From NCBI GenBank assembly GCA_041625575.1, contig JBFJTG010000042.1, positions 1-22,675 on the forward strand: a DNA stretch of 22,675 bases, read 5' to 3'. Of the stretch, positions 15,865-22,675 are shown piece by piece; position 1 is the first letter of the stretch; each line of letters opens with the position of its first letter. Source of the stretch: Litorivivens sp041625575 (GTDB lineage: Bacteria > Pseudomonadota > Gammaproteobacteria > Pseudomonadales > Spongiibacteraceae). A model generated the notes under the pieces. That model ran no database searches, was not told the DNA's origin, and worked only from the letters and a program-made list of their open reading frames with translations. The translations under genes and the position numbers were made by a program.

Positions 15865-15894
15865 GCCGGGTCAATTCCGTCTAGAATACCCGGC
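15865..15894 (+). terminator. Hairpin between aldo/keto reductase gene and rdgC
   Basis: GCCGGGT (15865-15871) pairs with ACCCGGC (15888-15894), and the inner ATTC/GAAT (15874-15877, 15884-15887) pairs as well, with a CA bulge and a CGTCTA loop. The following sequence is only moderately T-rich, so this is a candidate terminator. Confidence 0.45.
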
Positions 15895-15951
15895 CATTTC
15901 TAATATCGTGCAGGCAATAGCGGCGCGATCGACAAGACAGGAAGACAGTGC

Positions 15952-16869
15952 ATGTGGTTTAAAAGCCTGCTGATATACCGTTTTACCAAGCCTTTCGAAC
16001 TCAGCCCCGAACAAGTCCACGAAAAACTCAGCGAGCGTGAATTCAAGCCCTGTAGCAGTCAGGACATGTCGACTGTGGGTTGGGTGAAACCTTTGGGCCA
16101 GCAGGGTGCCGAGCTGGTTCACACCACCAATGGCTGCATTATGGTCTGCAGCCAGCGCCAGGACAAAGTGCTACCTGCCGCTGTTGTTAACGAGGCTCTG
16201 GAAGAAAAACTACAGGAACTGCGTGAGCAGGAAGACCGCAAACCCGGTCGCAAAGAGCGGCTGGATATGAAAGAAGAGCTGGTATTTGAAATGCTGCCCC
16301 GCGCCTTTGCCCGCTCGCGTAAGCAGTACGCTTACATCGACCCGGCTAATGGCTGGTTGATTGTGGATGGCGCAACGCACAAGCGCGCCGAAGAGCTCAT
16401 AGTGCTGCTGCGGGAATGTCTGGGCAGCATGCCGGTGATTCCTATTACCGCCAAAAACACCGCCTATCACACCATGACGAACTGGCTGAAAACCGCTGCG
16501 CCCGCAAATTATGAACTGGGTGGCGAGTGCGAGTTGATCGATGGTGCCGATGAGTCTGCTGTGATTCGCTGCAAAAATCAGGATTTGGCTTCAAAAGAAA
16601 TCCTGAATCACATCGACAGCGGCATGCTGGTGAGCAAGCTCGCACTGACCTGGTCCGGTGGTCTGGATTTCATGGTGGACGACCAGTTGACCATCAAACG
16701 TTTGCGCTTCAGCGACCTGATCATGGAGCGGGCCGGCGAGATCAACACGGAGTCGGCCGCGGACCAGTTTGATGTGGATTTCTCCATTATGAGCGCCGAG
16801 TTTGCGAAGTTTATACCCTCCTTGCTTGAGGCCTTTGGTGGTGAAGATACCAGTGATATTGAAGCTTAA
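15952..16869 (+). CDS. rdgC: Recombination-associated protein RdgC
   Basis: A 305-residue DNA-binding protein that forms a ring-shaped dimer around double-stranded DNA and restrains RecA filament activity. The protein starts MWFKSLLIYRFTKPF and contains WVKPLG, MLPRAFARSRKQYAYIDP and LGSMPVIPI, all characteristic of RdgC; the length is that of the family. The C-terminal half has the usual LALTWSGGLDFMVDDQLTIKRL. The ATG has AGGAAG upstream. It precedes dinB on the same strand, but a REP cluster separates them, so cotranscription is uncertain. Confidence 0.97.
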   Translation: MWFKSLLIYRFTKPFELSPEQVHEKLSEREFKPCSSQDMSTVGWVKPLGQQGAELVHTTNGCIMVCSQRQDKVLPAAVVNEALEEKLQELREQEDRKPGRKERLDMKEELVFEMLPRAFARSRKQYAYIDPANGWLIVDGATHKRAEELIVLLRECLGSMPVIPITAKNTAYHTMTNWLKTAAPANYELGGECELIDGADESAVIRCKNQDLASKEILNHIDSGMLVSKLALTWSGGLDFMVDDQLTIKRLRFSDLIMERAGEINTESAADQFDVDFSIMSAEFAKFIPSLLEAFGGEDTSDIEA

Positions 16870-16885
16870 AAGTGTGATGCCGGTT

Positions 16886-17020
16886 CGCCTGCAGGGCAGG
16901 CTCCTACATGAGGCGAGCACATTCGCCGCTTATACCGACCTCTTTTTTCGCGATTGGGTTCGCCTGCAAGGCAGGCTCCACGTAAGGAGCTAACCCTGTA
17001 GGAGCCTGCCATGCAGGCGA
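16886..17020. repeat. REP-element cluster between rdgC and dinB
   Basis: Three related hairpins: inverted copies with stem GCCTGC/GCAGGC at 16887-16901 and 16962-16976, and a direct copy starting GTAGGAGC at 16998 with the same stem at 17004-17018. The second has lost the end of its TCCTAC tail (TCCACG). An extra GCTCC/GGAGC hairpin (16975-16990) lies between the last two. All are in the gap between rdgC and dinB. Confidence 0.85.
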
Positions 17021-17148
17021 TAGAGCTAGTCTCCGTTTACGAGTCGTTAGCTGCTCGCTGCATAGCTACCCACGACGGCTATTGCGGTTGTGCACCTCAT
17101 TTGCCCCATGTTCAAATAGCTATTCCTGCAATACCGGCAGACCCGCCC

Positions 17149-18207
17149 TTGCGAAAAATCATTCACTGCGACTGCGACTGTTTCTACGCTTCGGTAGAAA
17201 TGCGCGACGATCCGACCTTGCGCGGCGTGCCGCTGGCAGTCGGTGGCGCCTCGGATCGACGCGGCGTGATAGCCACTTGCAACTACGAAGCGCGGTCCTA
17301 CGGCGTGCGTTCGGCCATGGCCTCAGCACACGCGAAACGTTTGTGCCCGTCGTTGATTATTGTTCCTCCCAGCTTTGACAAGTATCGTGCTGCGGCTTAT
17401 CAGGTGCGGGAGATTTTTCATCGCTATACTGACTTGGTTGAGCCGTTGTCGCTCGACGAGGCTTATCTGGATGTGAGCGACTCACCCCATCATCAGGGCA
17501 GTGCGACGCTGATTGCGCGCGCGATTCGCGAAGCCGTTGTCCGGGAAGTGGGCATCACCATTTCCGCTGGCGTAGCCCCGAATAAATTTCTGGCCAAAAT
17601 TGCCAGCGACTGGGACAAGCCGGACGGGCTAACCACCATCACGCCCGATCAGGTTGCCGATTTTGTATTGGCCCTGCCGGTGCGGCGAATTCACGGGGTA
17701 GGCCCCGCCATGCACAAGCGGCTAAGCGCGCAGGGAATCGAGCGCTGTGAAGATATTCTTCGTTGGTCGAAACTGGAATTGGCGCAAGCCTTTGGCTCCA
17801 TGGGCGAGACCCTTTATCGTTATGCACGCGGCGAGGACAATCGGCCGGTGGCGAATAATCGCGAACGCAAGTCGCTCAGTGTTGAGCGCACATATGCCGA
17901 CGATTTGCCAACAAAGCGGGCTTGCCTGAACCAATTGGCGACGCTGAATACCCTGCTGCAGGAGCGCCTGGCGAAGCTGACACGGCGGGGTGCCATTACC
18001 GGCCATTTTATAAAACTGAAAACTCACGAGTTCGAAACAACAACGGTGGACCGCCAATTGGTCGGCGGCCTGGATAGCGCCGAGTTTAACGACATGCTCG
18101 ATGAAGCCTGGATGCGCTTTAAAAAACCGGTGCGCTTGCTGGGTGTGGGTTTGCGCTTTCATACCGACCATATGAGTAGTGACCAGCAGCTGCGCTTGTT
18201 TGACTGA
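17149..18207 (+). CDS. dinB: DNA polymerase IV (Y-family translesion polymerase)
   Basis: An error-prone polymerase that bypasses damaged bases. Starting at a TTG at 17149 gives 352 residues, the normal length. It also puts the catalytic residues at D8, D103 and E104 (HCDCDCFY and SLDEAYLD), the same numbers as in E. coli DinB, with steric gate Y13. An ATG at 17011 would add 46 non-homologous residues and lies in a REP hairpin. SAGVAPNKFLAKIASDWDKPDG (thumb entry), HGVGPAM (helix-hairpin-helix) and the little-finger domain follow. The last residues QLRLFD match the QLxLF beta-clamp-binding motif. No strong Shine-Dalgarno precedes the TTG and I saw no LexA box. Confidence 0.93.
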   Translation: MRKIIHCDCDCFYASVEMRDDPTLRGVPLAVGGASDRRGVIATCNYEARSYGVRSAMASAHAKRLCPSLIIVPPSFDKYRAAAYQVREIFHRYTDLVEPLSLDEAYLDVSDSPHHQGSATLIARAIREAVVREVGITISAGVAPNKFLAKIASDWDKPDGLTTITPDQVADFVLALPVRRIHGVGPAMHKRLSAQGIERCEDILRWSKLELAQAFGSMGETLYRYARGEDNRPVANNRERKSLSVERTYADDLPTKRACLNQLATLNTLLQERLAKLTRRGAITGHFIKLKTHEFETTTVDRQLVGGLDSAEFNDMLDEAWMRFKKPVRLLGVGLRFHTDHMSSDQQLRLFD

Positions 18208-18304
18208 CTGCCGGTTTTAGAAGGCGCAGAATTACAAATCGGTCACGCTTCGCCCCAGGCAGACCTGCATAATCATAAACTCCACCTTGCCAGAGGCCGA
18301 GAGC

Positions 18305-18772
18305 ATGTCCGCGACAGAGCAGCTACTGGAAGCCGAGTTCGAGCTCGGTTTTACCTACACCCGCAGCCTTGGTCCAGTGATTGGTACCTGTTTCGCCGCG
18401 CTGGCTGAGAAGCGATTTCTCGGCATGCGCCGCGCCGATGGCAGCGTTTTGTTCCCGCCGCTCGAATATGACCCGGATACCGCCGCGGCACTTGATGAGT
18501 GGGTAGAGCTGGGCGACCGGGGTGTAGTGGAAGGTTTTTGCTGGGTAAAGCAGCCGCGTCAAAAGCACGCGGAACTTGCTCCCTTTGCCTGGGCTTTAAT
18601 TAAACTCGATGGTGCGGATACTCCCTTTCTCCACAAAGTTCGGGCTGCTGAAGAAAGCCAAGTGCATGTTGGCCTGAGGGTAAAGCCACTTTGGATAGCC
18701 GAGCCGCTGGGGGATATCACTGATATCGCCGCGTTTGTAGCTGATTCGGCAAGTCAGGAGGCAGGTGCATGA
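18305..18772 (+). CDS. OB-fold DUF35-type protein, first copy
   Basis: A 155-residue acyl-CoA-associated OB-fold protein (DUF35/ChsH2-like C-terminal domain). AALAEKRFLGMRRADGSVLFPP occupies the position of the usual zinc ribbon, but its CxxC pairs are missing. APFAWALIKLDGADTPFLHKV and VGLRVKPLWI are the OB-fold strands. Such proteins partner with thiolase-fold enzymes and form acyl-CoA channels in steroid side-chain aldolases. The ATG at 18305 is preferred to the upstream in-frame TTG at 18287 because GAGG/GAGAG lies before it. Its stop overlaps the next start by 4 bases (ATGA), making it the first gene of a four-gene operon. Confidence 0.85.
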   Translation: MSATEQLLEAEFELGFTYTRSLGPVIGTCFAALAEKRFLGMRRADGSVLFPPLEYDPDTAAALDEWVELGDRGVVEGFCWVKQPRQKHAELAPFAWALIKLDGADTPFLHKVRAAEESQVHVGLRVKPLWIAEPLGDITDIAAFVADSASQEAGA

Positions 18773-19290
18773 AACTGCCAGAAGCGAAAGAAGCCGTCGA
18801 GCGCCCCGTTTACCTCCAATACCGTTATCGTGCGAGCGCCCAAGCCAATCGATTTTTACACGCCATTAAAAAGGGAAAAATTCTTGGTGTGCGCTCGGTC
18901 GGCACCGGAAAAGTTTTAGTGCCGCCACCGGGAGTGTGTGCAGAGTCGGGCACATTGACTCCTGCGGATCTGATAGAACTACCGGATAGCGGCACGGTGC
19001 TTAGCTACACGATAGTGCACCTTCCCATTCCCAACAGCCGATTAAAACCGCCTTTTGTGGTTGCCAATATTTTACTGGATGGTGCGGATCAGGCCTTTAG
19101 TCATCTAATTTTAGAATCAGATCCGAAGGCCGTTGCCATTGGTACGCGCGTAAAGGCGCATTGGAAGCCGGAGTCCGAATGGGATTACGGGCTGGAAAAT
19201 ATCGAATACTTTGTGCTCAGCGGCGAAGCGCCGCTTGATATCGAAGGCCTGCGTGCAGAACGACTTGTGGAGGCTGGTAAACATGCGTGA
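18769..19290 (+). CDS. OB-fold DUF35-type protein, second copy
   Basis: A 173-residue relative of the preceding gene. FLHAIKKGKILGVRSVGTGKVLVPP replaces the zinc ribbon and again lacks CxxC pairs; only one cysteine (PGVCAESG) remains nearby. PPFVVANILLDGADQAFSHLIL and IGTRVKAHW are the OB-fold strands. The N-terminal YLQYRYRASAQANRF segment matches the short helix before the ribbon in DUF35 proteins. The ATG overlaps the previous stop and its own stop overlaps the next ATG by 8 bases. Two different DUF35 genes followed by two thiolase-like genes suggest two matched pairs. The pairing and substrate are inference. Confidence 0.85.
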   Translation: MKLPEAKEAVERPVYLQYRYRASAQANRFLHAIKKGKILGVRSVGTGKVLVPPPGVCAESGTLTPADLIELPDSGTVLSYTIVHLPIPNSRLKPPFVVANILLDGADQAFSHLILESDPKAVAIGTRVKAHWKPESEWDYGLENIEYFVLSGEAPLDIEGLRAERLVEAGKHA

Positions 19291-20338
19291 TGTGGCGATC
19301 GTTTCCTACGCGCAGTCACCCATGCTGCGCGATGCAGGCGGTACCAGTGACGTTGAAATGTTGGTGCCGGTTATCGATCGAGCGCTGGCGGACGCTGGCC
19401 TAACGCGAGAGGAGCTCGATTTTATTTGTTCCGGCAGCTGCGATTACCTTGCCGGTGGTGCCTTTTCTTTCGTCATGGCTGTCGATGCGCTGGGCGCAAC
19501 GCCGAGTGCCCAGGAATCCCATGTTGAAATGGATGCCGCGTGGGCCTTGTACGAAGCCTGGTTGAAGTTTCAGTGCGGTGAAATCGATGTGGCACTGATT
19601 TACGGTTTCGGCAAATCAGCGCCCGGCGATTTACCCGATGTGCTTAGCCTGCAGCTGGACCCCTATTACACTCAACCCTTGTGGCCCGATTCTATTTCTC
19701 TTGCGGCTATTCAGGCGCAGATGTCGCTTGCTCAAGGGCGTTTTTCCGAGCGTGACATGGCTGAGGTAGTCGTCGCCAGTCGCCGCAATGCAATGGCTAA
19801 CCACTGCGCTCAACTGCAGGGCGAATTCAATGTTGATGCGCTGCTTAAGGAAGACACTTTTGTATCACCATTGCGCAAACACGACTGTTGCCCGATTACC
19901 GACGGTTGTTCGGTGATGATCCTGGCATCAAAAGAAAAAGCCAATGCACTGTGCGAACGACCGGCCTGGATTCGCGGTCTTGATCACCGAATGGAGTCCC
20001 ATTTTTTGGGAGCGCGCGACTTAACGGTTTCTGCTTCTACCGCCAAGGCCGCTGAAGTTCTCAACATTCATAGTGATAAATTGGATGTGGCCGAGCTGTA
20101 TGCTCCCTTTAGTCATCAGCAACTTATTTTGCAGCAGGCCTTAAGGCTTGAACCTGAAACACAGGTGAACCCTTCTGGCGGAGCCTTGGCGGGTCATGTA
20201 CTGATGGCGGCAGGCTTGGACCGCTTTGGTGCAGCCGCAAGGGAAATCTGGGCGGGGCGAGCAGATCGTGCACTGGCACATGCCACCAGCGGCCCTTGCC
20301 TGCAACAGAACATGCTGGCGATTCTGGAGGGCGTGTGA
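19283..20338 (+). CDS. Thiolase-fold protein lacking nucleophilic Cys, first copy
   Basis: A 351-residue thiolase-superfamily (SCP2/lipid-transfer-like) protein. The segment that normally holds the acyl-accepting cysteine reads SHVEMDAAWALYEAW (79-93) with no Cys. A histidine of the GHPxGAxG motif is kept as GHVLMAAG (H305), a Tyr lies in AELYAPFSHQQ (Y273), and C339 sits in TSGPCLQQ near the C-terminus. Without the first cysteine, ordinary thiolysis is unlikely; a DUF35-dependent retro-aldol or scaffold role, as in Ltp2-type aldolases, is inferred. The ATG at 19283 has TGGAGG upstream; the frame extends to 19211 but would overlap the previous gene further. It overlaps the next ATG by one base (TGATG). 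Confidence 0.85.
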   Translation: MRDVAIVSYAQSPMLRDAGGTSDVEMLVPVIDRALADAGLTREELDFICSGSCDYLAGGAFSFVMAVDALGATPSAQESHVEMDAAWALYEAWLKFQCGEIDVALIYGFGKSAPGDLPDVLSLQLDPYYTQPLWPDSISLAAIQAQMSLAQGRFSERDMAEVVVASRRNAMANHCAQLQGEFNVDALLKEDTFVSPLRKHDCCPITDGCSVMILASKEKANALCERPAWIRGLDHRMESHFLGARDLTVSASTAKAAEVLNIHSDKLDVAELYAPFSHQQLILQQALRLEPETQVNPSGGALAGHVLMAAGLDRFGAAAREIWAGRADRALAHATSGPCLQQNMLAILEGV

Positions 20339-21501
20339 TGACGGAACAGGTCGCAATAATCGGCATAGGTCAGACCGCTCGCTATCGCTCGAAAATCAAT
20401 GTCTCACTGGCAGGGCTTGTGCGTGAAGCGGCGCTGGAAGCCTTGCTGGATGCCGGGCTGGAATGGAAGGACATCGATGCGCTGGTCATTGGTAAGGCGC
20501 CGGATATGTTCGAGGGCGTGGTAATGCCAGAGTTGATGTTGGCCGAAGCACTCGGCGGCACCGGCAAGCCGGTCATTCGCGTTCACACCGCCGGCAGCGT
20601 TGGTGGTTCAACCGCCATTGTGGCCGCGCAGCATATTAGGAGCGGACAATTTCAGCGCGTGCTGACGGTTTGCTTTGAAAAGCAGTCCGAGTCCAACGCT
20701 CAGTGGGCCTTGTCGCCATCGACGCCTTTTCGGCCCCATTTTAATTCGGGTGCGGGCGGAATGTTCGCGCCGGTTATTCGCGACTATATGCGGATCAGTA
20801 AGGCACCCGAGGATGTGGGGTGTCGTGTCGCTTTAAAGGATAGGCAGCATGCCTGTCGCAACCCGCGTGCGCAGTTGCAACTTAAAGAACTCACGCTGAC
20901 GGAAGTTCAGGAGAGCCCCATGCTGTGGGAGCCGATTCGCTTTCTTGAATCTTGCCCCTCTTCTGACGGTGCCTGTGCAATGGTCATGGTCAACGGTAAA
21001 CACACAGGCTCATCAAAACATCCGCCGGCGTGGATTCATGCTACGGCTATGCGCTCGGAGCCGTCCTTCTATCCCTGGCGAAATGAGGTTGATCCGGCCG
21101 CGGGGCGAGATTGCGCGAAGGAGCTGTATAAGAAGGCTGGTATTTCGGATCCCCGGAAGGAATTGGATTGCGCCGAGATATACGTTCCCTTTAGCTGGTT
21201 TGAACCGATTTGGCTTGAAAATCTTGGCTTTGCCGAAAAAGGCGAGGGCTGGAAGCTTACGCTGGATGGCGCCACCCATATCGACGGTGGCGACATTCCC
21301 TGGAATTGTAGTGGCGGTGTGCTCAGCTCCAATCCGATAGGTGCTTCGGGCATGATCCGGTTCGCAGAGGCCGCATTGCAAGTCAGGGGCTTGGCCGGCG
21401 ATCACCAGGTTGTCGATGCGCGCAAAGCCATGGGGCATGCCTACGGTGGCCACAATCAATTTTTTGCGATGTGGATTGTTGGTGTGGACAAGCCTAACTA
21501 G
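20338..21501 (+). CDS. Thiolase-fold protein lacking Cys and His, second copy
   Basis: A 387-residue thiolase-superfamily protein, last in the four-gene operon. The nucleophile segment is RVHTAGSVGGST (81-92), without cysteine. The usual GHPIGASG reads SNPIGASG (331-338), so the active-site histidine is Asn332. Tyr282 lies in DCAEIYVPFSWFEP, and the C-terminal segment is MGHAYGGHNQF (366-376). The pattern fits the thiolase-domain lipid-transfer group that works with DUF35 proteins and not a true acetyl-CoA acyltransferase. The ATG at 20338 overlaps the preceding stop by one base. It could be the catalytic aldolase subunit or a scaffold; sequence alone does not decide. Confidence 0.87.
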   Translation: MTEQVAIIGIGQTARYRSKINVSLAGLVREAALEALLDAGLEWKDIDALVIGKAPDMFEGVVMPELMLAEALGGTGKPVIRVHTAGSVGGSTAIVAAQHIRSGQFQRVLTVCFEKQSESNAQWALSPSTPFRPHFNSGAGGMFAPVIRDYMRISKAPEDVGCRVALKDRQHACRNPRAQLQLKELTLTEVQESPMLWEPIRFLESCPSSDGACAMVMVNGKHTGSSKHPPAWIHATAMRSEPSFYPWRNEVDPAAGRDCAKELYKKAGISDPRKELDCAEIYVPFSWFEPIWLENLGFAEKGEGWKLTLDGATHIDGGDIPWNCSGGVLSSNPIGASGMIRFAEAALQVRGLAGDHQVVDARKAMGHAYGGHNQFFAMWIVGVDKPN

Positions 21502-21866
21502 CAAATTATGGTGAGCGGATCGGGGGCGCCAGCTAATTGTCGATTTATTTTATTCTGTAATGTAGCTGTGCGTCTGGATCGGTAACACTTTTTTGAACAG
21601 ACCCCGGTTATTGATGCACTGCTACTGAGGGTGACGTAATCAGGCAAAACTTCATAGGGTCTCCTCGCATTTTGAGTACTTGCTTCTCATCGTAAGCCCC
21701 TGACCTTGTTTTCTACTTTTTCATTCAATATGGGTGCAGCTACGCATTCTCACGGCATTTCGCAGGTTTACTATGGGTGGACAAATGTCTTTCAGGATGG
21801 CAAGGCAATGTCGCCGTTCTGTCGCAGTAAGACATATAAAAAACTGTACCCAGTGGAGACTGCCTA
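21502..21866. other. Leader/promoter region of the TonB receptor
   Basis: A 365-base gap with lower GC than its neighbours. No REP element, strong hairpin or RNA gene was seen. An AT-rich CATATAAAAAA tract near 21834 could be part of a promoter, without a clear -35. A 45-codon open frame (21730-21867) with no ribosome site ends exactly at the receptor start. Confidence 0.5.
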
Positions 21867-22675
21867 GTGAATAACCTTGCTAATCGCTTTGTTTTATTTG
21901 GTTCCCTGTTGTCCCTCTTTGCCAGCGGTGCAGTTAATGCGCAGCGAGCATCGCAAACTATTCTGGAAGAGGTTTTGGTTACTGCCCAGAAAAAGTCGTC
22001 GGCCCAGGAGGTTCAGGATACCTCGCTGGCGATTACGGCCTACGGCGGCGATCAGCTTGAAGCTTTAAAGATGAGAGACCTGAAGAGCTTAAGTTATTCG
22101 ATGCCTAACGTAGCGCTTGAAGACGTAGGCACCACCAAGGGTACGGCAAACTTTGCTATTCGCGGTTTAGGCATTAACAGCTCCATTCCTTCTATAGATC
22201 CCACCGTCGGTGTGTTTGTCGACGGCATGTATCTGGGTATCAATGCGGGCGTTGTTTTCGACATGTTCGACCTGGAGGGCATTGAAGTATTGCGTGGCCC
22301 ACAGGGTGTATTGTTTGGTCGCAACGTTACCGGCGGTGCAGTATTGGTGAGAACCCGGCTTCCAGGAGAAGAATTTGCGGCTTCTGCCAAAATTGCCGTG
22401 GAAACCGGACTTAATCGTTACTACTCGGGCTCTGTGTCGGGGCCGATTGTCGATGGAAGCTTAAGCGGAAAACTATCTGTTTACATGAACGAGGATGAAG
22501 GCTGGTTTGACAATGAGTTTGGCGACGACAGCCACGGTGATTCGCGCACGCGCTTGATTCGGCCTGTGCTTGTCATCACGCCGGATGAATATTCCGAAAT
22601 CATTTTGCGCTTCGAACACGGCGATTCCGAAGGTGACGGCCCTGCGGCCCAAAACAGAGGTCGCTATGATCGCGA
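21867..22675 (+). CDS. TonB-dependent outer-membrane receptor (5' part)
   Basis: The first 269 residues of a TonB-dependent transporter; the gene runs off the window. GTG start with GGAG 9 bases upstream. A signal peptide (about 1-25, FGSLLSLFASGAVNA/QR) is followed by a TonB box EEVLVTA (34-40) and a plug domain: IRGLGINSS, DPTVGVFVDGMYLG, LEGIEVLRGPQGVLFGRNVTGGAV, then the first barrel strands. Such receptors import scarce or bulky substrates using the proton motive force. The proteobacterial style (VTAQKK, IRGLG) resembles those linked with catabolism of hydrophobic compounds, which suits the preceding thiolase/DUF35 operon, but the ligand is unknown. Confidence 0.95.
   Translation, partial: MNNLANRFVLFGSLLSLFASGAVNAQRASQTILEEVLVTAQKKSSAQEVQDTSLAITAYGGDQLEALKMRDLKSLSYSMPNVALEDVGTTKGTANFAIRGLGINSSIPSIDPTVGVFVDGMYLGINAGVVFDMFDLEGIEVLRGPQGVLFGRNVTGGAVLVRTRLPGEEFAASAKIAVETGLNRYYSGSVSGPIVDGSLSGKLSVYMNEDEGWFDNEFGDDSHGDSRTRLIRPVLVITPDEYSEIILRFEHGDSEGDGPAAQNRGRYDR

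Noticed and set aside
16870..17148. LexA (SOS) box upstream of dinB
   Set aside because: I looked for CTGT-N8-ACAG and found none in the gap; SOS control cannot be supported from this sequence.

Overview
The window is chromosomal DNA of a gammaproteobacterium, probably a marine relative of Pseudomonas or the Cellvibrionales (inference from protein style, not a species call). It opens with a conserved housekeeping block in the order (hslVU side)-ftsN-argS-priA-rpmE-nuclease-...-maeB. From general knowledge this resembles the Pseudomonas order; in E. coli priA, rpmE and ftsN are also close together. Small REP-type hairpin elements beginning GTAGGAGC, typical of Pseudomonas-like genomes, sit in three intergenic spots.

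Layout. 1-138: paired and inverted REP elements. 139-4701, minus strand: SPOR-domain cell-division protein (ftsN), arginyl-tRNA synthetase (argS) and primosomal helicase PriA. 4924-7309, plus strand: ribosomal protein L31 (rpmE), a secreted thermonuclease whose signal-peptide region overlaps a terminator-like hairpin, and an EstB/class C beta-lactamase-type serine hydrolase. 7537-8781: malic enzyme. 8871-10479: a luciferase-like (LLM) oxidoreductase and a sirtuin that lacks the zinc cysteines. 10485-11853: a minus-strand SDR dehydrogenase diverging from a zinc-ribbon Nudix hydrolase. 11949-13971: a PF10118 metal-dependent hydrolase diverging from an AraC-type regulator. 14007-15817: a small outer-membrane barrel protein diverging from an aldo/keto reductase. 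15952-18207: rdgC and dinB, separated by a second REP cluster. 18305-21501: a tightly overlapping four-gene operon of two OB-fold (DUF35) proteins and two thiolase-fold proteins. 21867-end: the 5' part of a TonB-dependent receptor.

How the genes fit together. The left third is replication, translation and division housekeeping. The middle is a mosaic of single-enzyme loci, several as divergent regulator/enzyme or enzyme/enzyme pairs. The right end is the most distinctive part. Both thiolase-fold proteins lack a cysteine at the usual nucleophile position, and both DUF35 proteins lack the usual zinc-ribbon cysteines. The four genes overlap by 1 to 8 bases, and a TonB receptor follows. The arrangement recalls the DUF35-dependent aldolases of steroid side-chain catabolism (Ltp2-ChsH2 type). 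I infer a two-pair acyl-CoA carbon-carbon lyase system for an imported hydrophobic substrate; the substrate cannot be read from the sequence.

No tRNA, rRNA, CRISPR array, insertion sequence or prophage gene was recognised.
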